A DNA stretch of 64,000 nucleotides. Origin: Bombus terrestris. Lineage: Eukaryota; Arthropoda; Insecta; Hymenoptera; Apidae. This document shows, piece by piece, positions 12,384 through 25,987 of this stretch. The first letter of the stretch is position 1, and each line of letters starts with the position of its first letter. A model generated the notes under the pieces. It was not told where the DNA came from. It saw only the letters and a program-made list of their open reading frames with translations, and did no database searches. A program made the position numbers and the translations under genes. Location: assembly GCF_910591885.1 (NCBI RefSeq), contig NC_063283.1, positions 6,743,001 through 6,807,000 of the forward strand, read 5' to 3'.

Positions 12384-15300
12384 TGTATGTAGTATGACTT
12401 CGTTTATTCGAAAGTATCGGTAAACAAGATCGTTCGGATAACCGATGAGCCCTGACAATAATAGAAGCCAGCATTCGGATACCCGAGGTCAAAAAACAAT
12501 TTCGACCGAAACATTCAGTTGCGCATGGAACGTGTACGACTGAGGACTGTAGGAATTCGTGTAGCAGTGTAACTGGAACCACGCTGAACCGTAGTTCGCA
12601 TAATAGCGGCTGCCCAGGTATGAGTTCATATGATTGAAACGCTAAACAATGATTTGTTCGTATGAACGAGGTGCGCATCAATTTTATATATTCATAAATA
12701 TATTTGACAAATTTTATAAATTTCTAAAGTGGAATATTTTCATATTGAATTTTAAAGAAAAATAAACCACGCTCTAATACTTTAATCAATCATATTTATA
12801 GTGAAATAAAATTCTATTTAGTTGGTACTTTTTAATCGTTTAACGAGTTTATGTCATTTGATCAACTTCGTGCAATTTTATCGACACAGTTATGTATGAA
12901 AAAAATAATCTAATCGATATACATATTTTCTAAAATTCTGTGTGTGCTTTTAGAAAATTTATATTTCTTCTATAATACATGTAAAGCAATAATAAAACAT
13001 AAACTTACGAAACGTAAGATGCGTTAACTTTGCGACGAAATTTTGTATTATTTTACTCGAATAAAAATAAAATAAAAGTAAAAATAGAAATAGCTTTCCG
13101 ATACGACGATTGAAGATATTGTGCGATCGTGCGTCGTCAAAAATTCGTCACATTCGCAGAATTACATTTGAAGAAGAAAAATGTGTTAAGTACGAAAAGC
13201 ACGTGCGAAATCAGTACAGGTATTTGTCCTGTGTCTCTCGGGTTCGTTCGCGTCCGACTTCTGGCACGCAGCTGTGTTCCTCTTGTATGATCAACGCACG
13301 CCAAAATCAATGGGTTCAATCCTGAACCTATTGAAACCACGTTCGAGTATCGACGGATGTCCTCAAGCACCTGGATTTCGACGTGGAGTTTCTAGAACTA
13401 AATTGACACCTGGGAACCACATGCCGAAGCCATGGACCCGATGGACATCGCTTTTCATTTAGCCGTCCCGTGTTTATGACTTTCCTTGCGTCACGTTCGT
13501 CCTTTTAGTTTCCTTTTCATTGACTTAACTGTACAACTTCTGGAATTTTTCTGTTGGTTTAGGATACTTGCCAATTGAGAGAATGTTGGCCACAACTTTT
13601 TAGACATTTTTTAAGTTCTGTTAAGTTTACTGAAACTTTTATAGCGGATATTCTGTTTGTAAATATTCCTCAACGAAAGTTTACAGTTTTCAAAAACTTG
13701 CTTGTACTTTGTCAAAACTTTTCAACTACGAGTTATCTTATTTCTAAAAATTTGAACTTTAGAAGAAAATGTATTCTTCTTCCATGAAAAGGAGTCACTT
13801 TTTTTTTATCTTAAAACAAGCATGCATTAAAATAAATAGATATAATTCTATCGTCTACTACATATCTATTTCTATTATCATAATTCTGCGATATATCTAA
13901 TTCTATTGTTATAATTCGATCGTAACGTATCTACATTCGCCTAAAATAAAAAGATTCATAAAATATACGTCATTAATTTCATCAACCCACAGTCTCCACT
14001 ACTTTTCAATTCCACCCCCTTTATTCAACCCCCGTTCATTATCTTTCCAGAAACCCTCAACTCATCAATCTTCGCTGCTTCGACTAACTCGTAAAAACAA
14101 AAGAACCCCAAACCAAAAGACAAAATCTCAGTTTTAATCCCGTTGCCGCTTTCGTAACCACGATCGAGGGAAAACGTGCGAAACTTGTGAACCCTCGGTC
14201 ATTAACATAACAAGATCGCAAAATAATAATGGATCAGTGGCGAGAGGATCGTCCGATGCAGCATTCGACGAACCAGCAAAGGGATGACCGGTGTTTGGAA
14301 TGATCGTGCTCATTGTACTCGATCGAGAGCTGTTTCAGTTTCGGAGTTTCAGCTGGTCTTTCTGCTTAGGGGAGGCTATCGAAATTGAAAAGGGGACGCG
14401 TTCCGCTGCTTTTCGATTTATTCAAATATATATCACGTGCTTCCCTTCCACTGAATTCCGATATGGTGCACGAGGAGCCACCCTGGCGCCAGATGTTTGC
14501 ACCTTTTCAAACTGGCAGTCGCCTGTTGCACGTTGAATTTTTCATTGCATAGGGTTCGCGTATTCCCCCCCGCGAGAAACTCGTATTTCATGTTACAACC
14601 TCGTTGTTTCATAGGGCGGGGGGAGGGTTGAAACGTCTGCACGAGACGCAGCTTTCATGCACGGGGTTGCTTTCAGAGATTAGAGAGGGATGGACATATA
14701 GAATATTCTGTGGAGAATCGCACTGTGTAGAACTCGTTATACGACGACCTTTTGGATATTTTCAGACTCTTTTGGGGATTTTATTTTAGCTTGGATATCG
14801 GAACGATAGGTTTCGAAGCTTGTTTCTGGAGATTGGTGCGTTTCTAGAGGTTTTTGGCCTGTTCGTATATTACAGAATATTATATTACGTTTTATTTTAA
14901 AATATTAGGATTTTAGACTTTCAAAAAATCTTGAACTTCAGGGATTCTTATTGGTCTTTATCGTGTGATTTTTAAGGAAATAAAAATAAAAATTCGCGTG
15001 GAGGAAATATTATGCAGGTTGGATGTAGGATATAGATTCTAGTTTTAGTTTATGGTTGTATCCAAGAATGTTTTATAATGCTTTATAATAGCCATTTGAA
15101 AATATCTTTTTATATTGAAAATATATTTGGAAGCTTTGTAAATTTCTTTTTTAATTAAGAGAAGCAGGGTCGTCGTGACGATCGATACGCGAATCGCCTT
15201 ATATATTTTTGAATATTTACTCTTGCATCGTCATACTAATACAGATTTGTTTTATGTTTCAGGTAAGTGCAACAATCTCAATTTTAGCTGCAATCAGGGA

Positions 15301-15448
15301 AATCATTAAGGTATCTTCCGAGTATGTAAGTAATAATTCCATCATCGAGAATTAGTTCTGCATCAGAACGTTACCACTCTTATAAACAAGTATAATCGAT
15401 CATCCTCCAATAGCAATACCAAACTCTCAAGCCCTGAAACTGTAATAT

Positions 15449-15921
15449 ACAGGGTGACCCTGGATTCGCGGACGATCAACTGAGACAGAATAAAAAATTT
15501 GGCAAGTACGTCTAAACTCGATTAATTGTGATACGACAACGAGTAAACAATCGATAGGATGTTAAACTACACGTGAAGATAAGTCCAACTTTTTTAAAAA
15601 ACGTTTTTTATCATGTGCGAGTAAAAAACTAGTTCTTAACCGAACATATTCAAACTTTATTTTCTAGAAATCGAGGCTTTAAACGGAAAGATTTTATTTC
15701 ACGTTTCCAACTTGCTTTTGCATGTAGAATAATCTCCTGTTGATCGTTTACTCGTACTCAGCCTGTACTTCGTCAAGTTTAAATCTACTTGACAAATTTT
15801 CAAACTCGATTGTCTCGAAAACAAGGCCTAGGGCCAAAATATTTCGTTCCTTCCTTTCAACTCATTTTTACATGGAGAATTACCCTTCAGTCGATTTTCC
15901 ACGGTTTGCGGGACACCCTGT
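15449..15921. mobile_element. Inverted-repeat (foldback) non-autonomous element, 473 bp
   Basis: The left end reads ACAGGGTGACCC and the right end, on the other strand, reads ACAGGGTGTCCC. Similarity continues inwards with indels. A second inverted match (CGAGTAAACAATCGAT near 15543 versus CGAGTAAACGATCAAC on the other strand near 15750) shows the two halves are largely diverged inverted copies. No transposase is encoded; the only frames are short and non-ATG or unrelated. ACAGGGTG-type ends are common in insect repeats, but I cannot name the family. The target-site duplication is unclear. Confidence 0.6.
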
Positions 15922-16087
15922 GTACACAGAGTATCGACGACCAGGACACTTCTTCAAGAGTTTCCTTTGAAAAGCAGATATCGAATTAAAGCGCGGCGGA
16001 TAATCGCGAATCTCGAGCAGAGTCGGGCGTATTGGAGAGCACTTAACGAAAGGAAAACTCGAATGCCTCCTTCTATTCCTCTCATTC

Positions 16088-16109
16088 CTCTCTCTCTCTC
16101 TCTCTCTCT
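16088..16109. repeat. (CT)n microsatellite
   Basis: A pure CT dinucleotide run inside a longer pyrimidine tract that continues to about 16142. Confidence 0.95.
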
Positions 16110-17536
16110 TCCCTTCCTTTTCTTCTCTTTCTTTTTTTTTCCAATCTTCATCCACTGGAAACTTGGTTCCCCTTCGATCGATTCGAGAACCGTCTGCAGA
16201 ATGTTGCGAACACGCATTGGAACAGTTTCACTTTGATCTGCGGCCCGTGGAAATCCCATACGTCGCGTGTTCAGCGCGTGCACGCGCGACTCCGCTTCGC
16301 GTTCAAAGCCTGTTGCGCCCAAGAGGACAAGGTGCTAGCTGGTAGTACAAGACCTTCTGTTTAGGCGAACTGTCATCTCAGCGAATTTCACAGAAAGCTA
16401 AATTCCCGCTTTGTGGTTGAACCTTTGTTTCGAGCTTTATACTTCTTTTAATTTACATTGTGTTTTCTCTTTTTGCCTTCGCGAGATGTTAAATTGGAAT
16501 ATCACGAGGAATTTGTTGTTCGTCGGCAAGTGTATTCTTAGATTTCTAAACACTTAAGGGGGTTTCTTAGTATTCCTTTTGAAGTTGCTGGCTTTGGATT
16601 TATAGGCTGACTTTTGTTCGTTTTGGGGTTGGGCGAGGTTAGTGTGAATCATTCGGTGGACGAGACAGAGTAGTGGGAACACACGAGGATCATACTGACA
16701 GTATTAAACAGTATAATTACGATTTAAGTAATTAATAGTTTCTATTTAATTATTTTTAAACCGCTTGCAAATCCTTCAAATTCTAACACCATCATAGAAA
16801 AACAATCGCCATTTGGGTGTGAAGTTTTCAAGCATAATAAAACATCTTTTAATTTTTAATTTTTTTTTTAAATCATTTTTATAATAAAACATCCACGAAA
16901 CAAACGATCAGTCAGTAATTTATTCGAGAAACTTAATCTAAATATATCTAATTTATTTGGTGAAATTTGCTTGAATTTCATAACCATTCATCGATCATAA
17001 CTCTCAAATTGTTGAAAGATTTTGGTAAAATACTTCACTTTAGTCACATTTTGCTCGAATTCATATTTTATTCTATAGAAGTCTATAAAAATTCGAAGAG
17101 AAAGGTTAACAATTGAAGATCTTAGGTAGCGAGGAGTACTTAAAACTTACAGTATTGCGAACCATCGTTAATAAATCACCAATAAACCTAACTAAAACCT
17201 CTTCCATAGTTCCGTAGGTTACAAATCAATGGCTAAATAGAGCAGCAAAGCAGAATATTCTCGTATGATATCGATTTCTTGGGGACAATCGTGCAGTTGT
17301 TGCACTTGCACTGAAACCCTCTGTTTCTCCCTGAAGAAATAGACTGCAAGACGTCTACGAAACATTTCATTGGCGCAAAGTGCAACAGCTACACAGTTGT
17401 TCCCGAAGAACCGACATCACGACATCTTACCATCGTGAAAGTTTGAGATCTAAGATACAAGAATACTCATCATCGTCTTGACGTTTCCACGCACGAAGGC
17501 CATTTTATTCCCAATACGCTCGCATTCACAGTCATT

Positions 17537-17563
<27 letters not shown>
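17537..17563. repeat. (TC)n microsatellite
   Basis: A 27-bp TC dinucleotide run followed by a T-rich stretch. It translates as Leu/Ser on one strand and Arg/Glu on the other, creating spurious frames. Confidence 0.95.
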
Positions 17564-17569
<6 letters not shown>

Positions 17570-20518
17570 CTTTCTCGTTCGTCCACGTTTGTTCCGTGAA
17601 GCTCGATTAAATGCTGGTCTTGCCGTGAATACTCTGTTTGCCTCTTCGATGAATACGAAACGAACCGCTCGGTTAGGATAGCTCGAGACACGACGTGACT
17701 CAACCGACTCCTTTATAGAAGAGTCCTCCCTCGGAGGTAATGAACTTTGCTTAAAACGACCGCTCGTTCAGCGAAGCTCTGGCACAGACGCGCGGCACGT
17801 GCCCGTTCTTACTTCTGTCCTTTCTCATTCGTCATTTATCGTTGAATTCCGCGAGATACTTTCACCACCACCGGCCCGTTATTACGCGCTTTCCGCCTCG
17901 ATTAGGTCATTTCGACACGAATTACACGTTTCCTGGCACGCGAAGTTCGCGATGTCCTGTCCACAGACGTTATTTTGCCGGTTCTGATCGACGTAGATAA
18001 CCGATCGTGTCTGTGGAGATAAACAGTGTCCAAAAATTTGTTGCAAAATTGTGACATCGGAGCGGTCGTTCTGTGGTTATGGTTATATCGATATAAATAT
18101 AGCGTATGAGCTTCAAGGAATGGATCTTTTGTATTTAGTTTTGACCATTTTATATCATTATATACGGTTGCATACAGTATTATAAAAGAGTTTGCAATTG
18201 ACGTAGTATGAACTTTTACACTGAAAAAGCTTCATATTCATTCATTGCTCTTATTTGATATAAATCCACTTTGTAAAATTATGTCTTTTTATATTTCTCA
18301 CTTGGTAAACCTTCTTTTATCCCCCGCTGTATATCGTTTCGATTGTTTTATATTTAATCCAGAGATGGGTGGTACAGTTTTACATAGTTGAGATGTTGAC
18401 AAGTTAATTACATTCCACTGTAATTAGGTTGTTGGTTAGGTAGGTTAAAATGTTGTGTAAAGGCTATATGACAGAAGTTGGAAAACAGTTGCCTTACGTA
18501 TTTAATTATATCGTGCATAATTATTCATCTACCGGTAATACGTTGCACGATAGATATTAAAACAGAGAAGATAGAATTATTCATGTAGCCTCGCAATTAT
18601 AAATGAACAACATTTAAAGTATTTAAAGAATTATTTAAATCTCGTTTTCCTTCGCGCCACATTTTTCATTTAACGACATTGGCCATTCTTGGAACCTTAA
18701 GTGTGTTGATTAATTACCTTTAATTAGTTACGATTAATTAATTACGATTTCACTCAGCTCGAGCCAATAACTGATTAGTATTCCAATGGATCAGCGGATC
18801 AATTAATCGTCCCTGTCAAATACGCTCGATGAAATTAAAAATTGCAACCTGCTTTACGTCCATGTATCCATTATTATTATCTGTTATCGACCTATACCAG
18901 TCACGTAAATAATTATACAAAAGTTAGTCGGTCGCGTGACAATTATCTTTTTATTCGATGATGATCGAGGTGTTGCATCTTGCAGCAATGTTACCTCAAC
19001 CTTGGCAATTTCGTAAATTTCGATGTTTTTATCGAGATCCGATCGGTGTAATGGAAACAGCTGCGAAGTCCAAATCAAGAAGAATTCGTGATACAGCATT
19101 TTGAAATTCTTATAACAAGGTAGCGATATAAACTTGACAGTGTAAAATGGCTGTTCCTCTCTATGAGTAAAATTGAACCGCTGTGATCTCGATGTTGTGT
19201 TACACGAATTAAGATGTTGTACGTTTTGATAATATTACATAATATCTACAGAATATTGGGCAGTATTATATTTAAAATATTTGTATAATATTGCAGCAAT
19301 ATTGAGGAAACGATATTCATCGATCGGTAATTGGTTCTTTTATGGAGAATCCTAAAAGAGTATGTCAACGAAAAGATGCGATATAAAAATCCTGTTCTTA
19401 TTCATATGGAAAAATGATTAAGATTATCAAACGATTAGAATGTCTGTTTTTCCAAGTTATTTTTGTATTATTTGTTCACAATCGTTATAAATGGTCCAGG
19501 AACGTATTCAGGTCACGAACGAGTCTTACTGCTTTTAATGCTTGCTTCGTGTTGATATGTGACATAAAAAAACAATTCTTCATCTTCCTCTAGGGAACGA
19601 TTTGAAAAATTAAAATGCAAATTATAAAGCTACATGGAATAATAAGCGATGGATTTAATTCTACAATAATCGTTATATACATAATATATAGAGTGGTAAT
19701 TTAGGTAACTAACAGTAAGAACAATTTTTTATTTATAATATTTTAATTAAAAAAGTGGAGCTTTGGTGTGTGGTCTTAATTCAACAGCTAAAGGTTGTAC
19801 TTCAAATCTTTATCATAAATTACACTCTAATATCCCATAATGAAACGCTTGCATCTTTCTGCTGGCAATTCCAGCGGACTATAAAAATCGATAAAATGAT
19901 GGTCATGTGTATCAGGTGAACGACAACGACTTGTTCGATGATCGATTGACCACGCTCTCATTTCACCTGTCGGATTTGCGAATTCGATTTCCTTTATGGC
20001 TATCGTCTGGCCGCACGAATTCCCCATACACCGCAGAAAGTCAAAGTCACTTCGTCGCTGTATGTTCCGTTTTCCTTCGATTACCATCGTCATTGTGTCT
20101 GTCATTAAAAGCAAAAATTCATTTAGCCCTATAGAACGATGGTGGGCAAGACGGTTAATTCCATGATATTCGAGTCAGGTTATCGTCGATTTATCGAAAT
20201 TGTTTCTTCCTTCGATTAAACTTCTTACGGAGAAACTTCGTCTCGTATTCGTAATTTGTCTTTGCTCTTTAATTATTTTTTCTTTCTCGATTTCTTATCT
20301 TTGGCTGCAGTTGTTTGTTTTCGCGGATTTTAGAGGGGTTCAAGCGAGGTGATAAATTCGAGTGATATGTGAAAAGGGTCGTTGAAGTTAAACGAAGCGT
20401 AAACTCGGGAAAGGAAATGCGATACTTCTCGGTGACTTAGGAACAAGGATGTTTCTTGTGTCTAATCTTCAACATTTGATTGATTCTATACTTTTACGAT
20501 GCGAAGATTATTATATAC

Positions 20519-20702
20519 ACTACAGGGTGGGCAAAACGTTTCCATAAGTTGGCGTTTGCGGCAGTTAGAAGCGACAAGAAGTTGCTCGATGGAGACGATG
20601 ATACTTATCGATAATTTATCGTATCGAAGACTAATGGCATCCTATATAGCAGATACAAAACGGATTTCATCGCTTTGTACGAAGTTGAAGATCGAATTCT
20701 AA
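20519..20702. mobile_element. Possible one-ended repeat fragment starting ACAGGGTGGGC
   Basis: The sequence begins ACAGGGTGGGCAAAACG, a type of end similar to that of the element at 15449, and then loses the AT-rich character of its flank. I found no matching inverted end within 600 bp. It could be a truncated element or chance similarity. Confidence 0.2.
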
Positions 20703-20779
20703 GATACCGAAGCTCAGGTGAATCGAACAGCCCTGCCTTCCTATATATCGAAACCTATACCGTTTCGCATAATTTGCAT

Positions 20780-21720
20780 CGATGCGGAGACGCGTGGCCC
20801 ACATAGTGGGTCCCGGCCAATTAATTGGGCCGCGCCTTTTTCGGGCTAAGCGGAAAAAAGAAGAAGCAGGACGTCCACGAGGAAACGTAACAGGGGAATT
20901 CTGTCAATGGGCTGGGAGACCGGCTTCGCGCAAGGTGCACCGTGTTCGTTTCTCTTTCTCCTTCCTTCACCTTGTTCCTTCTACCCCCGTAAGTCCGTTG
21001 AAGCTGGTCATCGAAGGTTCTCTTCTTTAGGTTTTCTGGGGTGAAGACTCGAGACAGAGACAGAGATAGAGAGAGAAAGAGAAAGAGAGACCCTCCGGTG
21101 AACGGCGGTGTTCCATTGGACGACGGGCACGCGTACGCACCTGCCACGCATCTTTTTCGAGCCGCCTTTGTCGAGTCGGTCGATGAACAAACGCCATGCA
21201 CGACGAGCCAAGAAAGTTCCGTCCCGTATAATGGGCCCTAAAAGAGTGACGGAAATGCGTCCCGGTGAACAGGGACAAAAGGGACGCTATACGGGCCGCG
21301 ATTAGTCGCGTAAATTATTAATCGACCGCCGGGCTCATTCGGAACCCGCTAGGTTACCAAGGGTCCCGTTCGAGAGTGCACGCATAGCATGATGAACGTC
21401 TGTGTTAATGAATGGCCTGGCGAATTCTTTTTTTCTCCCCTTTGTTCTTCCCCTTTTCTTGTAACGTCGCTCACGCGCAGCTTTTATTAGATTTTCATTC
21501 AGATTCTTGGTATACGGATTTTGTGGTGATTCAGCGCAACGGGGTTTATGGGGTTTATTTGGATCGCCAGTCAATGGAGAATTGCACTCCCGAGAGGTTC
21601 GAGGCGCGAGGAAGTCGAACGTTGGGTTTGAAGTCGAACGTTGGAAGTTCTGCTGGAGTGTTAGACTTTGTACAGAGCGTAAAGGTCTGACCAAGTTTGT
21701 TGCGGGTGTTCTCAGGTACG
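20780..21720. other. CpG-rich island, no gene called
   Basis: A GC- and CpG-rich block of nearly 1 kb with frames of 65-126 codons open on both strands around a GAGA tract. A short direct repeat (GAAGTCGAACGTTGG twice, near 21611-21645) lies at its right part. It could be a distal promoter or a non-coding exon, but there is no domain or clear splice signal to make it a gene. Confidence 0.35.
21043..21092. repeat. Purine-rich GAGA tract
   Basis: A GAGACAGAGA and GAGAAAGA repeat of about 50 bp in a CpG-rich island. Several overlapping frames on both strands run through it. Confidence 0.75.
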
Positions 21721-21845
21721 AACGATGTGGGTGTTCAGAAGAATGTTAGTTTAAGAAGATCAGATTATCTGTATTTACTGTTAAGAAGATTATCTGTATT
21801 TAATAAACAGTTGCTCCGGTGTTTTGAGGTGTTTGAGTTACTTGT

Positions 21846-22140
21846 ATGTCGACGAAGCGAATATTCCTCTAGGCAAGTTGAAGATTCAACTTTTAAGTTA
21901 TTTTAGGTTGTATCGAGATTTGATGAAGAATGGCTTTGAACCTTTCTAGGCTGTAGGTGACGTAAATTTTGGCGAAGTGAATACGTATTATCTCAGGCAA
22001 GTTGAAGATTCTCTTAAGTTATTTTAGTTTATATCGAGATTTGACGAAGAATGGCTTTGAATCTTTATTGGATGTGGGTGATGTGAATGTCGATGAAGTG
22101 AATATTGTCTTACAGAAGTTGACCATTCTGTTGGATTGCC
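21846..22140. repeat. Diverged tandem repeat, unit about 120 bp, about 2.4 copies
   Basis: Units start at 21846, 21966 and 22087. Shared landmarks are GGCAAGTTGAAGATTC, TATCGAGATTTGA and GAAGAATGGCTTTGAA (21925 and 22046). Preceding it, a smaller direct repeat TTAAGAAGAT occurs at 21751 and 21781 with a shared TTATCTGTATTTA. The 69- and 64-codon + strand frames here are repeat by-products. Confidence 0.75.
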
Positions 22141-25100
22141 AGAGTTTGCGAGGTTCCACGAAATTCCACATGGAATTTTTGAGATGTAGATATTAATTTA
22201 TTAAAACATTAAAACATTAAAACTGCAATGGTAGTAGTAGTATTAGTAGTTAATAGAAATTGGATTTGATTACATAGGTTACAATATGTTAAAACTATAC
22301 TATTTTACGTAAACGCTGGATTCAACGTTTCGTGACTTTAAAGGGAACCCCTGAGATTTTAAAAGGAATCTACGAAAGGTACAGCTGGATCTATTTTCAC
22401 GTCCCTCGGCTTGATTTCTAACTTCTACGCTACCTTTCACGATTTCTTACCTGTTCGATGACGTAAAGTCGAAAACAGGTCGAAATTCAGGTGTTCCTCG
22501 AAGATGTATAGAAAAGTGTTGCGTGAACGTCGCTGGCATAGAGGACATTTAAAAGATTTCTTCATGTCTTAGAATCTTTGTTCCCTGCTAAATAACCAGG
22601 CAAAGTTGAAAGTTTCTTGTAAAGAGTTCGAGAAATCCGAAGTATTTATCATAAAATATCGAAATACCTTTAACCTGGTATTTCAGTCGATAGAAAATAA
22701 AAAACGCGACGTTTCGTAATAATAATTTATTAGAACGTTATTCCATTCTTCGTTGTGTGATTATTTCTTAGCGTTGAATTTCAATTAAACACTCACTCGG
22801 ATATTTTTTATTATCGGTTAACTACATTAATTGGAAACTAAATATACTTTTACATTTTCATACGTATTTTAAATTTTTCATTTCTTATCATTCCATCTAC
22901 TTTTCGTCGAAAGATGGAAATCACATTGTAACATCTAGAAGATCTTCCCGAAGTTATATTTCTTCCCTTTGAAACGAGCACTGATCCCCTGGGATCACGC
23001 CTTTTGCCGCTACCTTTTGACAAAAGACTCTTCCTCGTTCGAAACTATTTAAGGATCCATTACTTTTAAGGAATTTCTATTTCCCATGCTTCTAACAAGA
23101 TCAAAATTAAATAAAATTCAATGAATATTTTATATTTCATATTTGTATACAAACTTCCTAATCTTCTAAATAGTCTAAATAAGAAAATGTCTTTATAAAA
23201 GAAAAAATTAAAGACAGAATATGCTTCTTCCATCCTTGACCTTTGAATGGGAAAGGTTGGGCCAGGTCTCCGTCTCTTGCAGATATCTCGCACTTCTTAC
23301 TTTCTACGTTCAAATTCGCGTTCAAATTCCCAATCATTGTTTTATCAAACTACATTGAAGATACTAGTTTTTCCTCTCTATCGTTATTCTTTATTTTATT
23401 GCTATAAGATAAAATATTCAAAGCTGGTGGCAATAACTATCCGGCAACTTCCTCTGGGCAAGGGCTAATTTTTACTTTCAATCCATTTAACTTCCTTACT
23501 GTTCCTAAGATATAAAAAACTTCATTTTTTATTTCCACCTTCCACTTGGAATATCCGCAGATGTAAAATTTTACGATTACTTTGGCAAACTCGCGAACTC
23601 TACTCCATGCAAAATTTCGCATACTGTCCGGCCAGCTAATTTGCATGATCCACCAATCTACTGCTCTACGCCAACTCTTCCATAAGTTCTTCTCTAGACG
23701 CCGACTAAAAGCCACGATTGAAGAGCCCTTGCCTTTTGGTAACGTCGTTAAATCCTTCTCGATTTCTTCGAGTAGGACAGGGCATCCTTTAAACCTACCG
23801 ATGCAACCGTTCACCTTTCTGAAACTCGAAGAGGATTTTTTAACATGCACCTGTTCGTCCTAAGAGCATTTTTTTCGGGGGATGGAAGCCAGTCTCTATC
23901 TTCCATGGATCGAACATCTGCCCCGCGTAACAAGTCGGCAGAGAGAATCTAATTTGTGAATGCTGCAACCGTTCGTGTTAATAAATAATATCGGGGAGAC
24001 GAGAGCTTATAAACCGTTTATGGATTATTAAAAAATGCGCAAGTATATGCATGGCGTTATGGAGGGTCATTCAGGAAACTGAAACGATCCACGAAGTTTC
24101 TTTTTCTTTTTCATCGGACGAGAGAGGGATAGAAAAATGGTAAGGTGAACGGCGTTGAATAGCTCGATGATTACAGGCCACTTCGTCAATGATATTACAC
24201 TTATTATACCTCCTTATTAATCTAATGCTCCGTACGGTCATTGTTTCTGATGTACTTGGTTTTTTATGCACCGGCTGTGATCTTCCTTTTTCTTTCTTTT
24301 TTTTTCTTTCTGTTCAATATGATCTTTGGATGCTTATTCGTGCTTTAAATATCGGATTTATAGTCACTTATAGCGGCTTCAAGCGTTGGATAATTTATTT
24401 GTATTTTATATATTGGAATATTTATCAACTTTGTTAGTCACTTCGACGGCGATATTTTATAGTATACATTTTTTGTTATTTTGATGCTTCGTGTGAAAAT
24501 TGCGATAGTGATGTACCTACATTATCTATAATAAACTGCTTGCATTTAATTTCGTTTTATATTACGAAATCATTTTCCTCCGATAGAAAAATTCTAGGAA
24601 ATTACACGTTTCAACCGTTCGAACGAATCTTCTTTTTCTTCGCGCGACTTTCCTAAATAAGCGAATTAAACTATCTTTGTAACTGCCTCTCAACACACCT
24701 ATACGTAATAATAATCTACGATGAACGAATAATTTTTAATTCACCCGGAGTACTATCCACAGAGGAAAAAGGAATGATAAACGCAAAAGGAAATGTTTGC
24801 ACGCAAGATACGTGCGAGTTGCACGTTGCACGCGCCACGTAAGATAACTGATGTTGTGTGGTTTTGCGGTTACAATGGATCAGGTGCACGCGGTTGAAAC
24901 CGTTACAGATGCTAAAAATTCGGTCGCGCAACAATAAACATTGCAATATTACAACATAATTAAAAAATAACCGGCGAACGATTTTCTCTCGAGCTAACAG
25001 TAGGTACCTGCTGCACGCCTTTTATCGAAACGTTTATTTTCACTCCTTCTTTGAGATCGCTTTCCAAACCAATCGATGGAAATGGAAAATTAAATGGCGA

Positions 25101-25352
25101 TGATAAAATAAGTTTCGAATATGAAATTGACGTGACCGCAACTTTTTGCATTGTGTTATTCATTTATGAATCATTGTATGGGTTTATTCTTGTCGCGTGG
25201 ACGATAGAAATCAAAGAATTATGTAAAAAATTTTATTTTTAGATTACATCAACGAGAAGCAAATAATAATACTTTTAATTTATTTATTTTTTACATAGTA
25301 GTAGTCTTTTGGGTTTCGCGTTATATTACTTTCTTTAACCCTTACTTAAACT
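22141..25352. other. AT-rich stretch, no gene called
   Basis: One minus-strand frame at 23437-23850 (137 codons) has fairly varied, Lys/Arg/Trp-rich composition. It would begin with GTG, has no good acceptor upstream and matches no domain I know. The rest shows nothing. Confidence 0.4.
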
Positions 25353-25930
25353 CTTTATTAAAACTTCTTTCTTCCTTTTTGCTTTTACAAGAGCTCCAAA
25401 ATAGCGGCGCGTTGTATTCGAGGAACTTTTCGTTCACATGGCACACCTTTATTAAAACCTGTTTCTTTCGTTTCCCTTTTATAACAACTGCAAAATAATA
25501 TTAGTATCATTAAGAAACTTCTTGTCCACGTGACGCATCTTTATTAAAATCTTGTCCTTTTCTTTTTGCCTTCTACGAGTGCTTCAAAAGAACGGTAATA
25601 TTTTTTATTTTACAAACTTTATCTTCTTAACGTATCTTTATTACAGTCTTTTTTTTTCTTTTATAGATGCCCCGAAATGACAGTAGCAATTTTTATTAAA
25701 GAAACTTTATCTTCATGACGCCACTTTATTAAAATTTCCTCGCTTTTAAGCGTTAAAAAGTTTTATTAAATAAAACCTATGTTCCTCATTTAATCTTATG
25801 AAATATACATACATGTACGTATATAATACATCTATCTTGGCATTTTTATTAAAACCGTACTTTTCTACTTTTTCCAAATATTTTCAGTTGGACCAAATTA
25901 CTTTGCTTTATTCTTTTCTTTTACATAGAC
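25353..25930. repeat. Diverged tandem repeat, unit about 88-97 bp, five to six copies
   Basis: Copies start at CTTTATTA at 25353, 25447, 25539, 25636 and 25724, with a further weaker one near 25840. Each has the order CTTTATTAAAA, a pyrimidine-rich stretch, a short GC-containing core, AAACTT-TC-T, then TGACGCA or a similar end. Copies differ by many substitutions and small indels, so the array is old. It does not encode anything obvious. Confidence 0.75.
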
Positions 25931-25954
25931 TTACATAGACTGAATATTTTTAAT

Positions 25955-25987
25955 ATATTTATTTATTTATTTATTATTTATTTATTT
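25955..25987. repeat. (TTTA)n microsatellite
   Basis: A slightly imperfect ATTT tetranucleotide run, just after the 25353-25930 tandem array. Confidence 0.9.

Larger units (their letters stand above)
9957..15448. other. AT-rich stretch, no gene seen
   Basis: Apart from the poly-T tract and the (TA)n microsatellite listed separately, I see only AT-rich non-coding DNA. GC-richer patches at about 13200-13470 and 14280-14660 hold 62-81 codon frames on both strands with no recognised domain. Confidence 0.45.
15922..20518. other. Non-coding stretch with microsatellites, no gene seen
   Basis: GC-rich patches at about 15960-16350 and 17470-17990 contain the CT microsatellites and short frames on both strands. 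The remainder, notably 18000-19800, is AT-rich with no recognised feature. Confidence 0.45.

Noticed and set aside
23437..23850. 137-codon minus frame with protein-like composition
   Set aside because: GTG start, no convincing acceptor upstream and no recognised domain. Kept only as a mention in the regional entry.
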